DNA from: Magicicada septendecula
Lineage: Eukaryota > Arthropoda > Insecta > Hemiptera > Cicadidae
DNA length: 64,000 bases
Reading direction: 5' to 3'
NCBI GenBank assembly: GCA_034769895.1
Contig: CM068373.1
Location: 27,183,120-27,247,119 of the forward strand
Below, piece by piece: positions 11,519-24,615 of this stretch. Within the stretch, counting starts at the first letter, position 1; the number at the start of each line of letters is the position of its first letter. The position numbers were made by a program, and so were the translations under genes. The notes under the pieces were generated by a model. The model had not been told where the DNA came from and did no database searches. It was given only the letters and a program-made list of their open reading frames with translations.

Positions 11519-14500
11519 ATATATTAGCTTTGTCTTGCTTCTACTCTAGTCTGTGCAGTTGATTGTTCTGTAATGTCGTAACAATATATTAGCTTTGTCT
11601 TGCTTCTGCTCTAGTCTGTGCAGTTGATTGTTCTGTAATGTCGTAACAATATATTAGCTTTGTCTTGCTTCTACTCTAGTCTGTGCAGTTGATTGTTCTG
11701 TAATGTCGTAACAATATATTAGCTTTGTCTTGCTTCTACTCTAGTCTGTGCAGTTGATTGTTCTGTAATGTCGTAACAATATATTAGCTTTGTCTTGCTT
11801 CTGCTCTAGTCTGTGCAGTTGATTGTTCTGTAATGTCGTAACAATATATTAGCTTTGTCTTGCTTCTGCTCTAGTCTGTGCAGTTGATTGTTCTGTAATG
11901 TCGTAACAATATATTAGCTTTGTCTTGCTTCTGCTCTAGTCTGTGCAGTTGATTGTTCTGTAATGTCGTAACAATATATTTGCTTTGTCTTGCTTCTGCT
12001 CTAGTCTGTGCAGTTGATTGTTCTGTAATGTCGTAACAATATATTAGCTTTGTCTTGCTTCTACTCTAGTCTGTGCAGTTGATTGTTCTGTAATGTCGTA
12101 ACAATATATTAGCTTTGTCTTGCTTCTGCTCTAGTCTGTGCAGTTGATTGTTCTGCAATGTCGTAACAATATATTAGCTTTGTCTTGCTTCTACTCTAGT
12201 CTGTGCAGTTGATTGTTCTGTAATGTCGTAACAATATATTAGCTTTGTCTTGCTTCTGCTCTAGTCTGTGCAGTTGATTGTTCTGTAATGTCGTAACAAT
12301 ATATTAGCTTTGTCTTGCTTCTGCTCTAGTCTGTGCAGTTGATTGTTCTGTAATGTCGTAACAATATATTAGCTTTGTCTTGCTTCTACTCTAGTCTGTG
12401 CAGTTGATTGTTCTGTAATGTCGTAACAATATATTAGCTTTGTCTTGCTTCTGCTCTAGTCTGTGCAGTTGATTGTTCTGTAATGTCGTAACAATATATT
12501 AGCTTTGTCTTGCTTCTGCTCTAGTCTGTGCAGTTGATTGTTCTGCAATGTCGTAACAATATATTAGCTTTGTCTTGCTTCTGCTCTAGTCTGTGCAGTT
12601 GATTGTTCTGCAATGTCGTAACAATATATTAGCTTTGTCTTGCTTCTGCTCTAGTCTGTGCAGTTGATTGTTCTGTAATGTCGTAACAATATATTAGCTT
12701 TGTCTTGCTTCTGCTCTAGTCTGTGCAGTTGATTGTTCTGTAATGTCGTAACAATATATTAGCTTTGTCTTGCTTCTGCTCTAGTCTGTGCAGTTGATTG
12801 TTCTGTAATGTCGTAACAATATATTAGCTTTGTCTTGCTTCTGCTCTAGTCTGTGCAGTTGATTGTTCTGCAATGTCGTAACAATATATTAGCTTTGTCT
12901 TGCTTCTGCTCTAGTCTGTGCAGTTGATTGTTCTGTAATGTCGTAACAATATATTAGCTTTGTCTTGCTTCTGCTCTAGTCTGTGCAGTTGATTGTTCTG
13001 TAATGTCGTAACAATATATTAGCTTTGTCTTGCTTCTGCTCTAGTCTGTGCAGTTGATTGTTCTGTAATGTCGTAACAATATATTAGCTTTGTCTTGCTT
13101 CTGCTCTAGTCTGTGCAGTTGATTGTTCTGTAATGTCGTAACAATATATTAGCTTTGTCTTGCTTCTGCTCTAGTCTGTGCAGTTGATTGTTCTGCAATG
13201 TCGTAACAATATATTAGCTTTGTCTTGCTTCTACTCTAGTCTGTGCAGTTGATTGTTCTGTAATGTCGTAACAATATATTAGCTTTGTCTTGCTTCTACT
13301 CTAGTCTGTGCAGTTGATTGTTCTGTAATGTCGTAACAATATATTAGCTTTGTCTTGCTTCTGCTCTAGTCTGTGCAGTTGATTGTTCTGTAATGTCGTA
13401 ACAATATATTAGCTTTGTCTTGCTTCTGCTGTAGTCTGTGCAGTTGATTGTTCTGTAATGTCGTAACAATATATTAGCTTTGTCTTGCTTCTGCTCTAGT
13501 CTGTGCAGTTGATTGTTCTGTAATGTCGTAACAATATATTAGCTTTGTCTTGCTTCTGCTCTAGTCTGTGCAGTTGATTGTTCTGCAATGTCGTAACAAT
13601 ATATTAGCTTTGTCTTGCTTCTGCTCTAGTCTGTGCAGTTGATTGTTCTGCAATGTCGTAACAATATATTAGCTTTGTCTTGCTTCTGTTCTAGTCTGTG
13701 CAGTTGATTGTTCTGCAATGTCGTAACAATATATTAGCTTTGTCTTGCTTCTACTCTAGTCTGTGCAGTTGATTGTTCTGCAATGTCGTAACAATATATT
13801 AGCTTTGTCTTGCTTCTGCTCTAGTCTGTGCAGTTGATTGTTCTGTAATGTCGTAACAATATATTAGCTTTGTCTTGCTTCTGCTCTAGTCTGTGCAGTT
13901 GATTGTTCTGTAATGTCGTAACAATATATTAGCTTTGTCTTGCTTCTGCTCTAGTCTGTGCAGTTGATTGTTCTGTAATGTCGTAACAATATATTAGCTT
14001 TGTCTTGCTTCTGCTCTAGTCTGTGCAGTTGATTGTTCTGTAATGTCGTAACAATATATTAGCTTTGTCTTGCTTCTGCTCTAGTCTGTGCAGTTGATTG
14101 TTCTGCAATGTCGTAACAATATATTAGCTTTGTCTTGCTTCTACTCTAGTCTGTGCAGTTGATTGTTCTGCAATGTCGTAACAATATATTAGCTTTGTCT
14201 TGCTTCTGCTCTAGTCTGTGCAGTTGATTGTTCTGCAATGTCGTAACAATATATTAGCTTTGTCTTGCTTCTACTCTAGTCTGTGCAGTTGATTGTTCTG
14301 TAATGTCGTAACAATATATTAGCTTTGTCTTGCTTCTACTCTAGTCTGTGCAGTTGATTGTTCTGTAATGTCGTAACAATATATTAGCTTTGTCTTGCTT
14401 CTACTCTAGTCTGTGCAGTTGATTGTTCTGTAATGTCGTAACAATATATTAGCTTTGTCTTGCTTCTACTCTAGTCTGTGCAGTTGATTGTTCTGCAATG

Positions 14501-17500
14501 TCGTAACAATATATTAGCTTTGTCTTGCTTCTACTCTAGTCTGTGCAGTTGATTGTTCTGTAATGTCGTAACAATATATTAGCTTTGTCTTGCTTCTACT
14601 CTAGTCTGTGCAGTTGATTGTTCTGCAATGTCGTAACAATATATTAGCTTTGTCTTGCTTCTACTCTAGTCTGTGCAGTTGATTGTTCTGCAATGTCGTA
14701 ACAATATATTAGCTTTGTCTTGCTTCTACTCTAGTCTGTGCAGTTGATTGTTCTGCAATGTCGTAACAATATATTAGCTTTGTCTTGCTTCTGCTCTAGT
14801 CTGTGCAGTTGATTGTTCTGTAATGTCGTAACAATATATTAGCTTTGTCTTGCTTCTGCTCTAGTCTGTGCAGTTGATTGTTCTGTAATGTCGTAACAAT
14901 ATATTAGCTTTGTCTTGCTTCTGCTCTAGTCTGTGCAGTTGATTGTTCTGCAATGTCGTAACAATATATTAGCTTTGTCTTGCTTCTACTCTAGTCTGTG
15001 CAGTTGATTGTTCTGTAATGTCGTAACAATATATTAGCTTTGTCTTGCTTCTACTCTAGTCTGTGCAGTTGATTGTTCTGTAATGTCGTAACAATATATT
15101 AGCTTTGTCTTGCTTCTACTCTAGTCTGTGCAGTTGATTGTTCTGCAATGTCGTAACAATATATTAGCTTTGTCTTGCTTCTACTCTAGTCTGTGCAGTT
15201 GATTGTTCTGCAATGTCGTAACAATATATTAGCTTTGTCTTGCTTCTACTCTAGTCTGTGCAGTTGATTGTTCTGTAATGTCGTAACAATATATTAGCTT
15301 TGTCTTGCTTCTACTCTAGTCTGTGCAGTTGATTGTTCTGCAATGTCGTAACAATATATTAGCTTTGTCTTGCTTCTACTCTAGTCTGTGCAGTTGATTT
15401 TTCTGCAATGTCGTAACAATATATTAGCTTTGTCTTGCTTCTACTCTAGTCTGTGCAGTTGATTTTTCTGCAATGTCGTAACAATATATTAGCTTTGTCT
15501 TGCTTCTACTCTAGTCTGTGCAGTTGATTGTTCTGCAATGTCGTAACAATATATTAGCTTTGTCTTGCTTCTACTCTAGTCTGTGCAGTTGATTGTTCTG
15601 CAATGTCGTAACAATATATTAGCTTTGTCTTGCTTCTACTCTAGTCTGTGCAGTTGATTGTTCTGTAATGTCGTAACAATATATTAGCTTTGTCTTGCTT
15701 CTACTCTAGTCTGTGCAGTTGATTGTTCTGTAATGTCGTAACAATATATTAGCTTTGTCTTGCTTCTACTCTAGTCTGTGCAGTTGATTTTTCTCCAATG
15801 TCGTAACAATATATTAGCTTTGTCTTGCTTCTACTCTAGTCTGTGCAGTTGATTTTTCTGCAATGTCGTAACAATATATTAGCTTTGTATTGCTTCTACT
15901 CTAGTCTGTGCAGTTGATTGTTCTGCAATGTCGTAACAATATATTAGCTTTGTCTTGCTTCTACTCTAGTCTGTGCAGTTGATTGTTCTGCAATGTCGTA
16001 ACAATATATTAGCTTTGTCTTGCTTCTACTCTAGTCTGTGCAGTTGATTGTTCTGCAATGTCGTAACAATATATTAGCTTTGTCTTGCTTCTGCTCTAGT
16101 CTGTGCAGTTGATTGTTCTGCAATGTCGTAACAATATATTAGCTTTGTCTTGCTTCTGCTCTAGTCTGTGCAGTTGATTGTTCTGCAATGTCGTAACAAT
16201 ATATTAGCTTTGTCTTGCTTCTACTCTAGTCTGTGCAGTTGATTGTTCTGTAATGTCGTAACAATATATTAGCTTTGTCTTGCTTCTACTCTAGTCTGTG
16301 CAGTTGATTGTTCTGCAATGTCGTAACAATATATTAGCTTTGTCTTGCTTCTACTCTAGTCTGTGCAGTTGATTGTTCTGCAATGTCGTAACAATATATT
16401 AGCTTTGTCTTGCTTCTAATCTAGTCTGTGCAGTTGATTGTTCTGCAATGTCGTAACAATATATTAGCTTTGTCTTGCTTCTACACTAGTCTGTGCAGTT
16501 GATTGTTCTGCAATGTCGTAACAATATATTAGCTTTGTCTTGCTTCTACTCTAGTCTGTGCAGTTGATTGTTCTGCAATGTCGTAACAATATATTAGCTT
16601 TGTCTTGCTTCTACTCTAGTCTGTGCAGTTGATTGTTCTGCAATGTCGTAACAATATATTAGCTTTGTCTTGCTTCTACTCTAGTCTGTGCAGTTGATTG
16701 TTCTGCAATGTCGTAACAATATATTAGCTTTGTCTTGCTTCTACTCTAGTCTGTGCAGTTGATTGTTCTGCAATGTCGTAACAATATATTAGCTTTGTCT
16801 TGCTTCTACTCTAGTCTGTGCAGTTGATTGTTCTGCAATGTCGTAACAATATATTAGCTTTGTCTTGCTTCTACTCTACTCTGTGCAGTTGATTTTTCTG
16901 CAATGTCGTAACAATATATTAGCTTTGTCTTGCTTCTACTCTAGTCTGTGCAGTTGATTGTTCTGTAATGTCGTAACAATATATTAGCTTTGTCTTGCTT
17001 CTGCTCTAGTCTGTGCAGTTGATTGTTCTGCAATGTCGTAACAATATATTAGCTTTGTCTTGCTTCTGCTCTAGTCTGTGCAGTTGATTGTTCTGCAATG
17101 TCGTAACAATATATTAGCTTTGTCTTGCTTCTACTCTAGTCTGTGCAGTTGATTGTTCTGCAATGTCGTAACAATATATTAGCTTTGTCTTGCTTCTACT
17201 CTAGTCTGTGCAGTTGATTGTTCTGTAATGTCGTAACAATATATTAGCTTTGTCTTGCTTCTACTCTAGTCTGTGCAGTTGATTGTTCTGCAATGTCGTA
17301 ACAATATATTAGCTTTGTCTTGCTTCTACTCTAGTCTGTGCAGTTGATTGTTCTGTAATGTCGTAACAATATATTAGCTTTGTCTTGCTTCTACTCTAGT
17401 CTGTGCAGTTGATTGTTCTGCAATGTCGTAACAATATATTAGCTTTGTCTTGCTTCTACTCTAGTCTGTGCAGTTGATTGTTCTGCAATGTCGTAACAAT

Positions 17501-19555
17501 ATATTAGCTTTGTCTTGCTTCTACTCTAGTCTGTGCAGTTGATTGTTCTGCAATGTCGTAACAATATATTAGCTTTGTCTTGCTTCTACTCTAGTCTGTG
17601 CAGTTGATTGTTCTGCAATGTCGTAACAATATATTAGCTTTGTCTTGCTTCTACTCTAGTCTGTGCAGTTGATTGTTCTGCAATGTCGTAACAATATATT
17701 AGCTTTGTCTTGCTTCTCCTCTAGTCTGTGCAGTTGATTGTTCTGTAATGTCGTAACAAAATATTAGCTTTGTCTTGCTTCTGCTCTAGTCTGTGCAGTT
17801 GATTGTTCTGTAATGTCGTAACAATATATTAGCTTTGTCTTGCTTCTACTTTAGTCTGTGCAGTTGATTGTTCTGTAATGTCGTAACAATATATTAGCTT
17901 TGTCTTGCTTCTACTCTAGTCTGTGCAGTTGATTGTTCTGTAATGTCGTAACAATATATTAGCTTTGTCTTGCTTCTGCTCTAGTCTGTGCAGTTGATTG
18001 TTCTGTAATGTCGTAACAATATATTAGCTTTGTCTTGCTTCTGCTCTAGTCTGTGCAGTTGATTGTTCTGCAATGTCGTAACAATATATTAGCTTTGTCT
18101 TGCTTCTACTCTAGTCTGTGCAGTTGATTGTTCTGTAATGTCGTAACAATATATTAGCTTTGTCTTGCTTCTGCTCTAGTCTGTGCAGTTGATTGTTCTG
18201 TAATGTCGTAACAATATATTAGCTTTGTCTTGCTTCTACTCTAGTCTGTGCAGTTGATTGTTCTGTAATGTCGTAACAATATATTAGCTTTGTCTTGCTT
18301 CTGCTCTAGTCTGTGCAGTTGATTGTTCTGTAATGTCGTAACAATATATTAGCTTTGTCTTGCTTCTGCTCTAGTCTGTGCAGTTGATTGTTCTGTAATG
18401 TCGTAACAATATATTAGCTTTGTCTTGCTTCTACTCTAGTCTGTGCAGTTGATTGTTCTGTAATGTCGTAACAATATATTAGCTTTGTCTTGCTTCTGCT
18501 CTAGTCTGTGCAGTTGATTGTTCTGTAATGTCGTAACAATATATTAGCTTTGTCTTGCTTCTGCTCTAGTCTGTGCAGTTGATTGTTCTGTAATGTCGTA
18601 ACAATATATTAGCTTTGTCTTGCTTCTGCTCTAGTCTGTGCAGTTGATTGTTCTGTAATGTCGTAACAATATATTAGCTTTGTCTTGCTTCTGCTCTAGT
18701 CTGTGCAGTTGATTGTTCTGTAATGTCGTAACAATATATTAGCTTTGTCTTGCTTCTCCTCTAGTCTGTGCAGTTGATTGTTCTGTAATGTCGTAACAAT
18801 ATATTAGCTTTGTCTTGCTTCTGCTCTAGTCTGTGCAGTTGATTGTTCTGTAATGTCGTAACAATATATTAGCTTTGTCTTGCTTCTGCTCTAGTCTGTG
18901 CAGTTGATTGTTCTGTAATGTCGTAACAATATATTAGCTTTGTCTTGCTTCTACTCTAGTCTGTGCAGTTGATTGTTCTGTAATGTCGTAACAATATATT
19001 AGCTTTGTCTTGCTTCTACTCTAGTCTGTGCAGTTGATTGTTCTGTAATGTCGTAACAATATATTAGCTTTGTCTTGCTTCTACTCTAGTCTGTGCAGTT
19101 GATTGTTCTGCAATGTCGTAACAATATATTAGCTTTGTCTTGCTTCTACTCTAGTCTGTGCAGTTGATTGTTCTGTAATGTCGTAACAATATATTAGCTT
19201 TGTCTTGCTTCTACTCTAGTCTGTGCAGTTGATTGTTCTGTAATGTCGTAACAATATATTAGCTTTGTCTTGCTTCTACTCTAGTCTGTGCAGTTGATTG
19301 TTCTGTAATGTCGTAACAATATATTAGCTTTGTCTTGCTTCTACTCTAGTCTGTGCAGTTGATTGTTCTGTAATGTCGTAACAATATATTAGCTTTGTCT
19401 TGCTTCTGCTCTAGTCTGTGCAGTTGATTGTTCTGCAATGTCGTAACAATATATTAGCTTTGTCTTGCTTCTACTCTAGTCTGTGCAGTTGATTGTTCTG
19501 CAATGTCGTAACAATATATTAGCTTTGTCTTGCTTCTACTCTAGTCTGTGCAGTT
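11496..19555 (+). repeat. 65-bp satellite-like array, 124 copies
   Basis: The unit starts GATTGTTCTG, continues TAATGTCGTAACAATATATT and ends GTCTGTGCAGTT. The array is exactly 8,060 bp, which is 124 times 65 with no length change in any unit. Differences are substitutions, chiefly T/C at unit position 11 and A/G at position 48. The first unit overlaps the 3' end of solo LTR copy 1, and the last unit runs into unique sequence (GGTTGTTGTAAATTCG). Confidence 0.97.
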
Positions 19556-19948
19556 GGTTGTTGTAAATTCGTTTCATTTGATTTGTTCAACCAGTTCAGC
19601 GTTAAGTGAATTGTATTTTCTCTCCCTTTTGTACGCGATGTCTGCTTCTCAAACGTTAACTCGATTGTCCACGAGAGAATAAAGTAAAGACAGTTGTATT
19701 TCTTTGAGCGCAAAGATAGAAAATTCTTCAAGCGTTTATCAAGTCTACTTAAATATAATTTGTCAACAATTTTATTCTTACGCTTACACACGGCCACTGT
19801 AAACGAATGTGTTTCAGATTTAAAAATTGTTCTTATTATTTAAAAATTTAGTATTTTTCTGTTTGAAGGAAATTAAATTGTAATGTCTATCTACAATATT
19901 TAGAAATATAAGTTTTTAAGTGAATTTATAAAACAAGTGATAATTTTA
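19556..19948. other. Right flank of the 65-bp array
   Basis: This is unique-looking sequence that continues the 40-bp flank part of the repeat unit. A 92-codon minus frame spans 19519-19797 but partly covers the array and has no known domain, so it is not called a gene. Confidence 0.5.
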
Positions 19949-20312
19949 CTTCCATGTTCCATAAGGAAATGGAAGTATGGTGATGGCGAAAAAAATCGTG
20001 TTCGAGATAAGGGCTGATTCTGATTGTACCACCCTCAAAACATGAAGAAATGTCATTTTTCGGAAAGTGTCTGTGTGTGCGTGTGCGTGTGTATGTGTGT
20101 GTAGACTTTTTTCTGTGGCAAACGATAACTGCAGTAAATTAAAAAAAAATCAAATATTTTTTTGCATATGTGCCCGAGTTGTAGAGTACTCAAAGCCTAT
20201 TGATTTTGGTGAAGATCGGTTAAGGAGAACGGGTAGTTTACCAGCAACGTTTTATGTTTTAACAAGAGTAATTTTTTCTATGGCGAACGATAACTGCCGG
20301 GAATTGTAATCT
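19949..20312 (+). mobile_element. Interspersed family H, copy 1 (5' end, two units)
   Basis: It begins ACTTCCATGTTCCATAAGG and contains a hairpin with ATGGAAGTATGG, a GTGT/GTCT-rich tract and parts of the family's internal unit (ACGATAACTGC, TTTTGGTGAAGATCGG, ACGTTTTATGTTTTAACA). It is truncated after the second unit. Confidence 0.7.
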
Positions 20313-20702
20313 GCTTTATAGAACGGTTTGTGTGATACACGCTGAAACAAGTCAGTTGTCAGGAATTCTCCAGTGACCGTAAAATATGTGGCAGAGTTTC
20401 TCTGTAATTATTTGTCTTCCTTACGATGTACGGAAGAGATGAAGTAATGGTTGTAGTAAATTTATAGCGGTTAGAGTTTGTAAACTTGTTTAATTAACAA
20501 AGTTAAATTAGACTGCTACGCCTCATAAACCAGCGTAAATATTTTTCCATTTTTTACAGAATTAGCCGATGTTGTTTAATATTATCATATCTAAGTATGA
20601 TAATTTAACTAAACGCAGCCATCGATACTTGAACAGACATCAAAGCAGCAATTGAACACGATCGTACAGACATAACGCACAATTACGTTCCTATATATTA
20701 CT

Positions 20703-20962
20703 TACATGTTCCATAAGGAAATGGAAGTATGGTGAAGGAGAAAAAAATCGTGTTCGAGATAAGGGCTGATTCTGATTGTATTCCCCTCAAAAGATGAAGA
20801 AAAGTCATTTTTCGAAAAGTGTCTGTGTGTCTATATGTTTGTGTGTCAGTGTATAGAATTGTTTATATGACGAACGATAACTGCTGCAAATTCAATCAGA
20901 ATCAAATAATCTTCTGCATAATTATCTGAATTGTAGAAGACTCAAGGCCTATTGGACATAGG
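20703..20962 (+). mobile_element. Interspersed family H, copy 2 (truncated)
   Basis: It has the same start (CATGTTCCATAAGG, GAAATGGAAGTATGG), the TCGTGTTCGAGATAAGGGCT block and one partial unit. It is cut at about 20962, where family A LTR sequence begins. Confidence 0.7.
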
Positions 20963-21290
20963 ACAGATCGTCGTATGGTACAGTGGAAAACAAAATAGAG
21001 ACACCAATGAAGTCACTAATCACCAGCTTTAATAAAATTAATCACAAATAACAGTTTGCAACCAACAAGTTATTTAACAAGATTATACTCTTATTGTAAT
21101 TTAAGTTAAGTTTGTCCAGAGGCAATAATAATGTCAAGTAATAGAGTTCCGCATAACAAAATCTTTTCACCACTTGGGACGCACTTGGTAACTCGCTCAC
21201 CACTTGAGGCGCAACGTAATCTGATTAACTAAGAAGCAGCTGTTGCCAATTTATAGCCTACAGAATTAATATTTATAGCAAACTAGCTGC
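20963..21290 (+). mobile_element. Solo LTR family A, 5'-truncated diverged copy
   Basis: GATCGTCGTATGGTACAG, AGAGACACCAATGAAGTC and ACTAATCACCAGCTTTAAT match the first 120 bp of the other family A LTRs. The initial TGTTACG and the terminal CGTAACA are missing; the right limit is approximate. Confidence 0.6.
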
Positions 21291-21299
21291 CTTCAGAAC

Positions 21300-21900
21300 T
21301 ATGATACATAGACTTAACAACATCCTACTAGATGAAAAAGACTACAAAGACAAATTAAACACGATAAGATATCTAACAGAATCCAACGGATAACACAACA
21401 ATAGTCAATAAACTCCAACACAAAACACAAAATAAACAACAGACAAAGACAGAAAACAACAAATTCATAACACTAACATACATCAATAACCACACTGAAA
21501 AAATAGACCACGAATTCAGAAAAGCAGTATACAGAATCGCATACAAAACTACAAACAAAACAAAACACACACACAAGCACAAAACAAATTCGATCTACCT
21601 GGTGTTTACAAACTAAATTGATCAGACTGCAACAAATTCTACATAAGCCAGACAGGACGTTGCTTCAAACAAAGATACATTAAACACACAAAGGCACTAC
21701 ATTCCACTACCGAACCCACCTTTGCAAACCACCTCGTTGAAGCAAACCACACATACAAAAACATCGAAAATAAGATGGATATTCTACACGTACACACAAA
21801 AGGCCAAAAACTAGACACTCTTGAACAATTGAAAATATACAAACACACAATAAAACATAAAACGACATACTAAACGCACAGAGAGAATTCAAATCACAGC
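21300..21900 (+). pseudogene. Penelope-like element C-terminal fragment with GIY-YIG domain
   Basis: Plus-strand reading gives MIHRLNNILLDEKDYKDKL, LNTIRYLTESNG, then after frame changes GVYKLN, CNKFYISQTGRCFKQRYIKH, FANHLVEANHTYKNIENKM and KGQKLDTLEQLKIYKHTI. This is a PLE linker followed by a GIY-YIG nuclease (Tyr-Ile-Ser replaces Tyr-Ile-Gly). Stops make it inactive. A CA microsatellite follows at 21915-21944. Confidence 0.7.
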
Positions 21901-22115
21901 ATTATTCGAACATATCACACCACACACACACACACACACACACACAACATCGATCCTTCAAAAGTCGACACCGTCGCCAAGAACAAGACGGGCAGCGCTC
22001 CCAGTGGCAGCCTCTGACGGTGCTTATAATAAGTGAAACTGGTTCAGGCTACAAGGTAAAACTTTTACGTTTTTACCCATGTGTTCCGAGTCGGTAGTGA
22101 TTTAATTCTACTTAA

Positions 22116-22826
22116 CTAATAAACATTTGAGCTCAGAAACACCTCAGAAATATACTTTGGGTTAAAGTTAATATATTTTGGCAATAATTCATTAAGTTTT
22201 TTACAGACTTTATATGCAGGTGCAGTTACATATGAAACAACTGGGCGCATGGGACAATTAGGTTTATGTATTTTTGGTAAACTATACAAAACAGGAGCTT
22301 TTGGGTTCATCATAGTTAGCATGAAACTTTTTGTGTCTGAAAATATATTAGGGCAATTTTTAATAAGTGATTTTATTTGTTTTTGAAACTTATTAGTGGG
22401 ATCATTTAATATCTTGAAATTGTCATTCCTGAAGAGAAGTTCTGTCTTTTCAATATATACACTCACATTTATTATTGTAATCGTATTGCCTTTATCAGCT
22501 TTGCAAACCACTAAACTATATGAATTAATTTTTTGTTTTAAACTGTTAACTTAGTACTTATCTGAATCTTTTAGACTATACTTATTCTTATTACTTTTTG
22601 ATATAATGTTTGCACAGGAAACTAATTCATTATTTCTTATTTCTGGGTTATCTAAATTACTAAGTGCTATTTCTGTATTTATACATAACATTTCTATGTC
22701 TCTTTTGTACCGTATGTTTGGACAATATTTCAAACCTTTATTTAACAGATTTAGTTCTTTCTGAGTAAAGTCTGTATTTGAGAAATTTTCCACTCTGTTA
22801 TAAAATTTATTTACTGGTGATGACAT
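22116..22826 (-). pseudogene. Penelope-like reverse transcriptase, N-terminal half
   Basis: Two minus-strand frames (22826-22551 and 22511-22116) are in the same frame, separated by a single TAA at about 22550. They contain FTQKELNLLNKGLKYCPN, VCKADKGNTITII, then VLYSLPKIHKPNCPMRPVVS. The last two are reverse transcriptase motifs of the Penelope type (Lys-x-Asp-Lys-Gly-Asn; Leu-Pro-Lys-x-His-Lys-Pro). The Tyr-x-Asp-Asp catalytic region and the endonuclease are missing. Confidence 0.8.
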
Positions 22827-23289
22827 AGTAGTTACTCTCTTACTACTTAACCTCAGAAATAGCCTGCTTGGCTATTCTATGCATACAACGCAATGGGGAC
22901 TCTTACCACGTAATAATTTTCCATGATTTCTTATTCCATGTTGCGGACTTGCGATGAACACACACAATTAAGATTTACTGCTCAATTATGCTAGTTAGTG
23001 GATTCGAATCTGAGTTACACTCATAACCGGACACCGACATTGCTTTTCACCCTTGTTCAATGCTGTTCGGTGGAAACATTAACCCACACACTCTAGTTAA
23101 ATCTCAGTTCAGTTGATAGTAGAGTAGACTTTAATAGAACACGAGTAGACAATACTGTGTTCCTGTGTCCGGTTACGTGCACACACATTTCAATAATCAT
23201 TTCTATTCGTTAGCAAATCGTGATCTAGGCAAGGTAGATCATGTACTGTTTGATGGCATAAGTACTGTTTTGTGTAAGGGTCTTGATAT

Positions 23290-23886
23290 TGTTACAACGG
23301 TCTACTTGATCGTTGTATGGTTCAGTAGAAAACAAAATACAAGACACCAATTCAGTCACTAATCACCAGCTTTAATTATCTCAATTAAACAGTATTGTAG
23401 TCAACAAAATAGTCTCTTACAACAAATCAAATAAAAAATTGTTCACACGCAATAATAGTGTCAACTAATATAAATTAACACAGAATTGTACTACAATTGT
23501 GCCGCACTTCGCCACATACTACATTATAAAACACTTCGCCACAATACTTCGAACCGCACTGTGTAAATCGCCGACAGTAACTAAACTAAGCGTCGCTGAA
23601 CTCTTGTATTTATACCCCGTTGAGATACCAGAATATTCCATACTACGCGTCATGAACGCTACTAGAAAACGCCAGAACGTAATTAATTGCGGTCTTGCAC
23701 ACTGCGCGCGCGGACTGGTGAAATCTGGACCAGTCTTGGGCGCCTAACAAGTGTCACGTAATTGTCCTTCATTTCAGTAGCAGTAATACGTACGCACACA
23801 CACATTACAGCCGGATTGCATTGGAACATCCGAGAAACGCGTAGAATGTTTTGTAATGGTAAACACTTTTTCCGCATAACGTAACA
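23290..23886 (+). mobile_element. Solo LTR family A, copy 2
   Basis: It starts TGTTACAACGG and ends CGTAACA, with ATAT immediately before and after (4-bp target duplication). Length is 597 bp. It shares the TATTTATACCCCG promoter-like box and the CCAGAATATTCCATACT block with copy 1. Confidence 0.85.
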
Positions 23887-24389
23887 ATATTAACCAGGGA
23901 TGCAGAAATAATCAAGAATATAAAGGATCAATTACATATATGGGATACCGAACAAAGAAAATAATAATGTGTTTTAAGAAATATGATATAGATATAGCCA
24001 TAAGTAAGCCACCAACAGTTTTCGATTAAGCTAAGGATAATAATATTGAAGAAACAGCAATATTACAGAAGAGTGGGGTGTACAAATTAACATGTAGGTC
24101 TAAAGAATGTGATAAGGTCTACTTAGCAAAAACTGGACATAAATTTGAGGTTAGGTTGAGAGAACATGCAAGGGGAGAAGGAGGTAGGACCACTAATTCT
24201 CTATACGCTAGGCATTTCATGGAAACAGGGCATAAATTAACCAACTTTCATGAAAATGTTGAAGTATTAAAAGTGAAAAATAATTTAAATATAAGGAGTT
24301 TATATTATGAAGAGTTAGAAATTTTAAACGTAAAAAAGAAGAACAGTAATATACTAATGAATATACAAACATTATTTAGTAATGAATAA
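23887..24389 (+). pseudogene. Penelope-like element GIY-YIG endonuclease fragment
   Basis: Reading gives GSITYMGYRTKKIIMCFKK, a stop, then GVYKLTCRSKECDKVYLAKT, KFEVRLREHARGEG, NSLYARHFMETGHKLTNFHE and SLYYEELEILNVKKKNS. The final 103 codons are open. The Gly of the Tyr-x-Gly motif is replaced (VYLAKTG), and stops and frame changes lie upstream. Confidence 0.8.
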
Positions 24390-24615
24390 ATATTTTATCA
24401 TATTATGCAAGGACGAGATATTTGTATTTCGTCAGAGTGTTACGTAAGTAGACAAAGCTGGGCGTGGCTTAAAAAGGTAGTAGAGGGAGAGTCGCAGCTT
24501 CGTAGCAAGTAGCAGGGGCGTGGCTTAACGGAGCTGAGCCAATAGGGCCACTACCGTTTCCCTACCAGTAGAATTCATCAGTTATTTTCTCTGTGTTAGT
24601 AGTCTTCATCACAAC

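Noticed and set aside
11496-19555. CRISPR-like array
   Set aside because: Units are contiguous with no spacers, in an invertebrate context; it is a tandem satellite.
19519-19797. 92-codon minus-strand frame at the array edge
   Set aside because: Part of it is the reverse of the 65-bp repeat and the rest is Lys/Arg/Thr-rich without a domain.
21373-21892. Minus-strand Cys/Val-rich frames
   Set aside because: They are the reverse of a plus-strand PLE endonuclease fragment.
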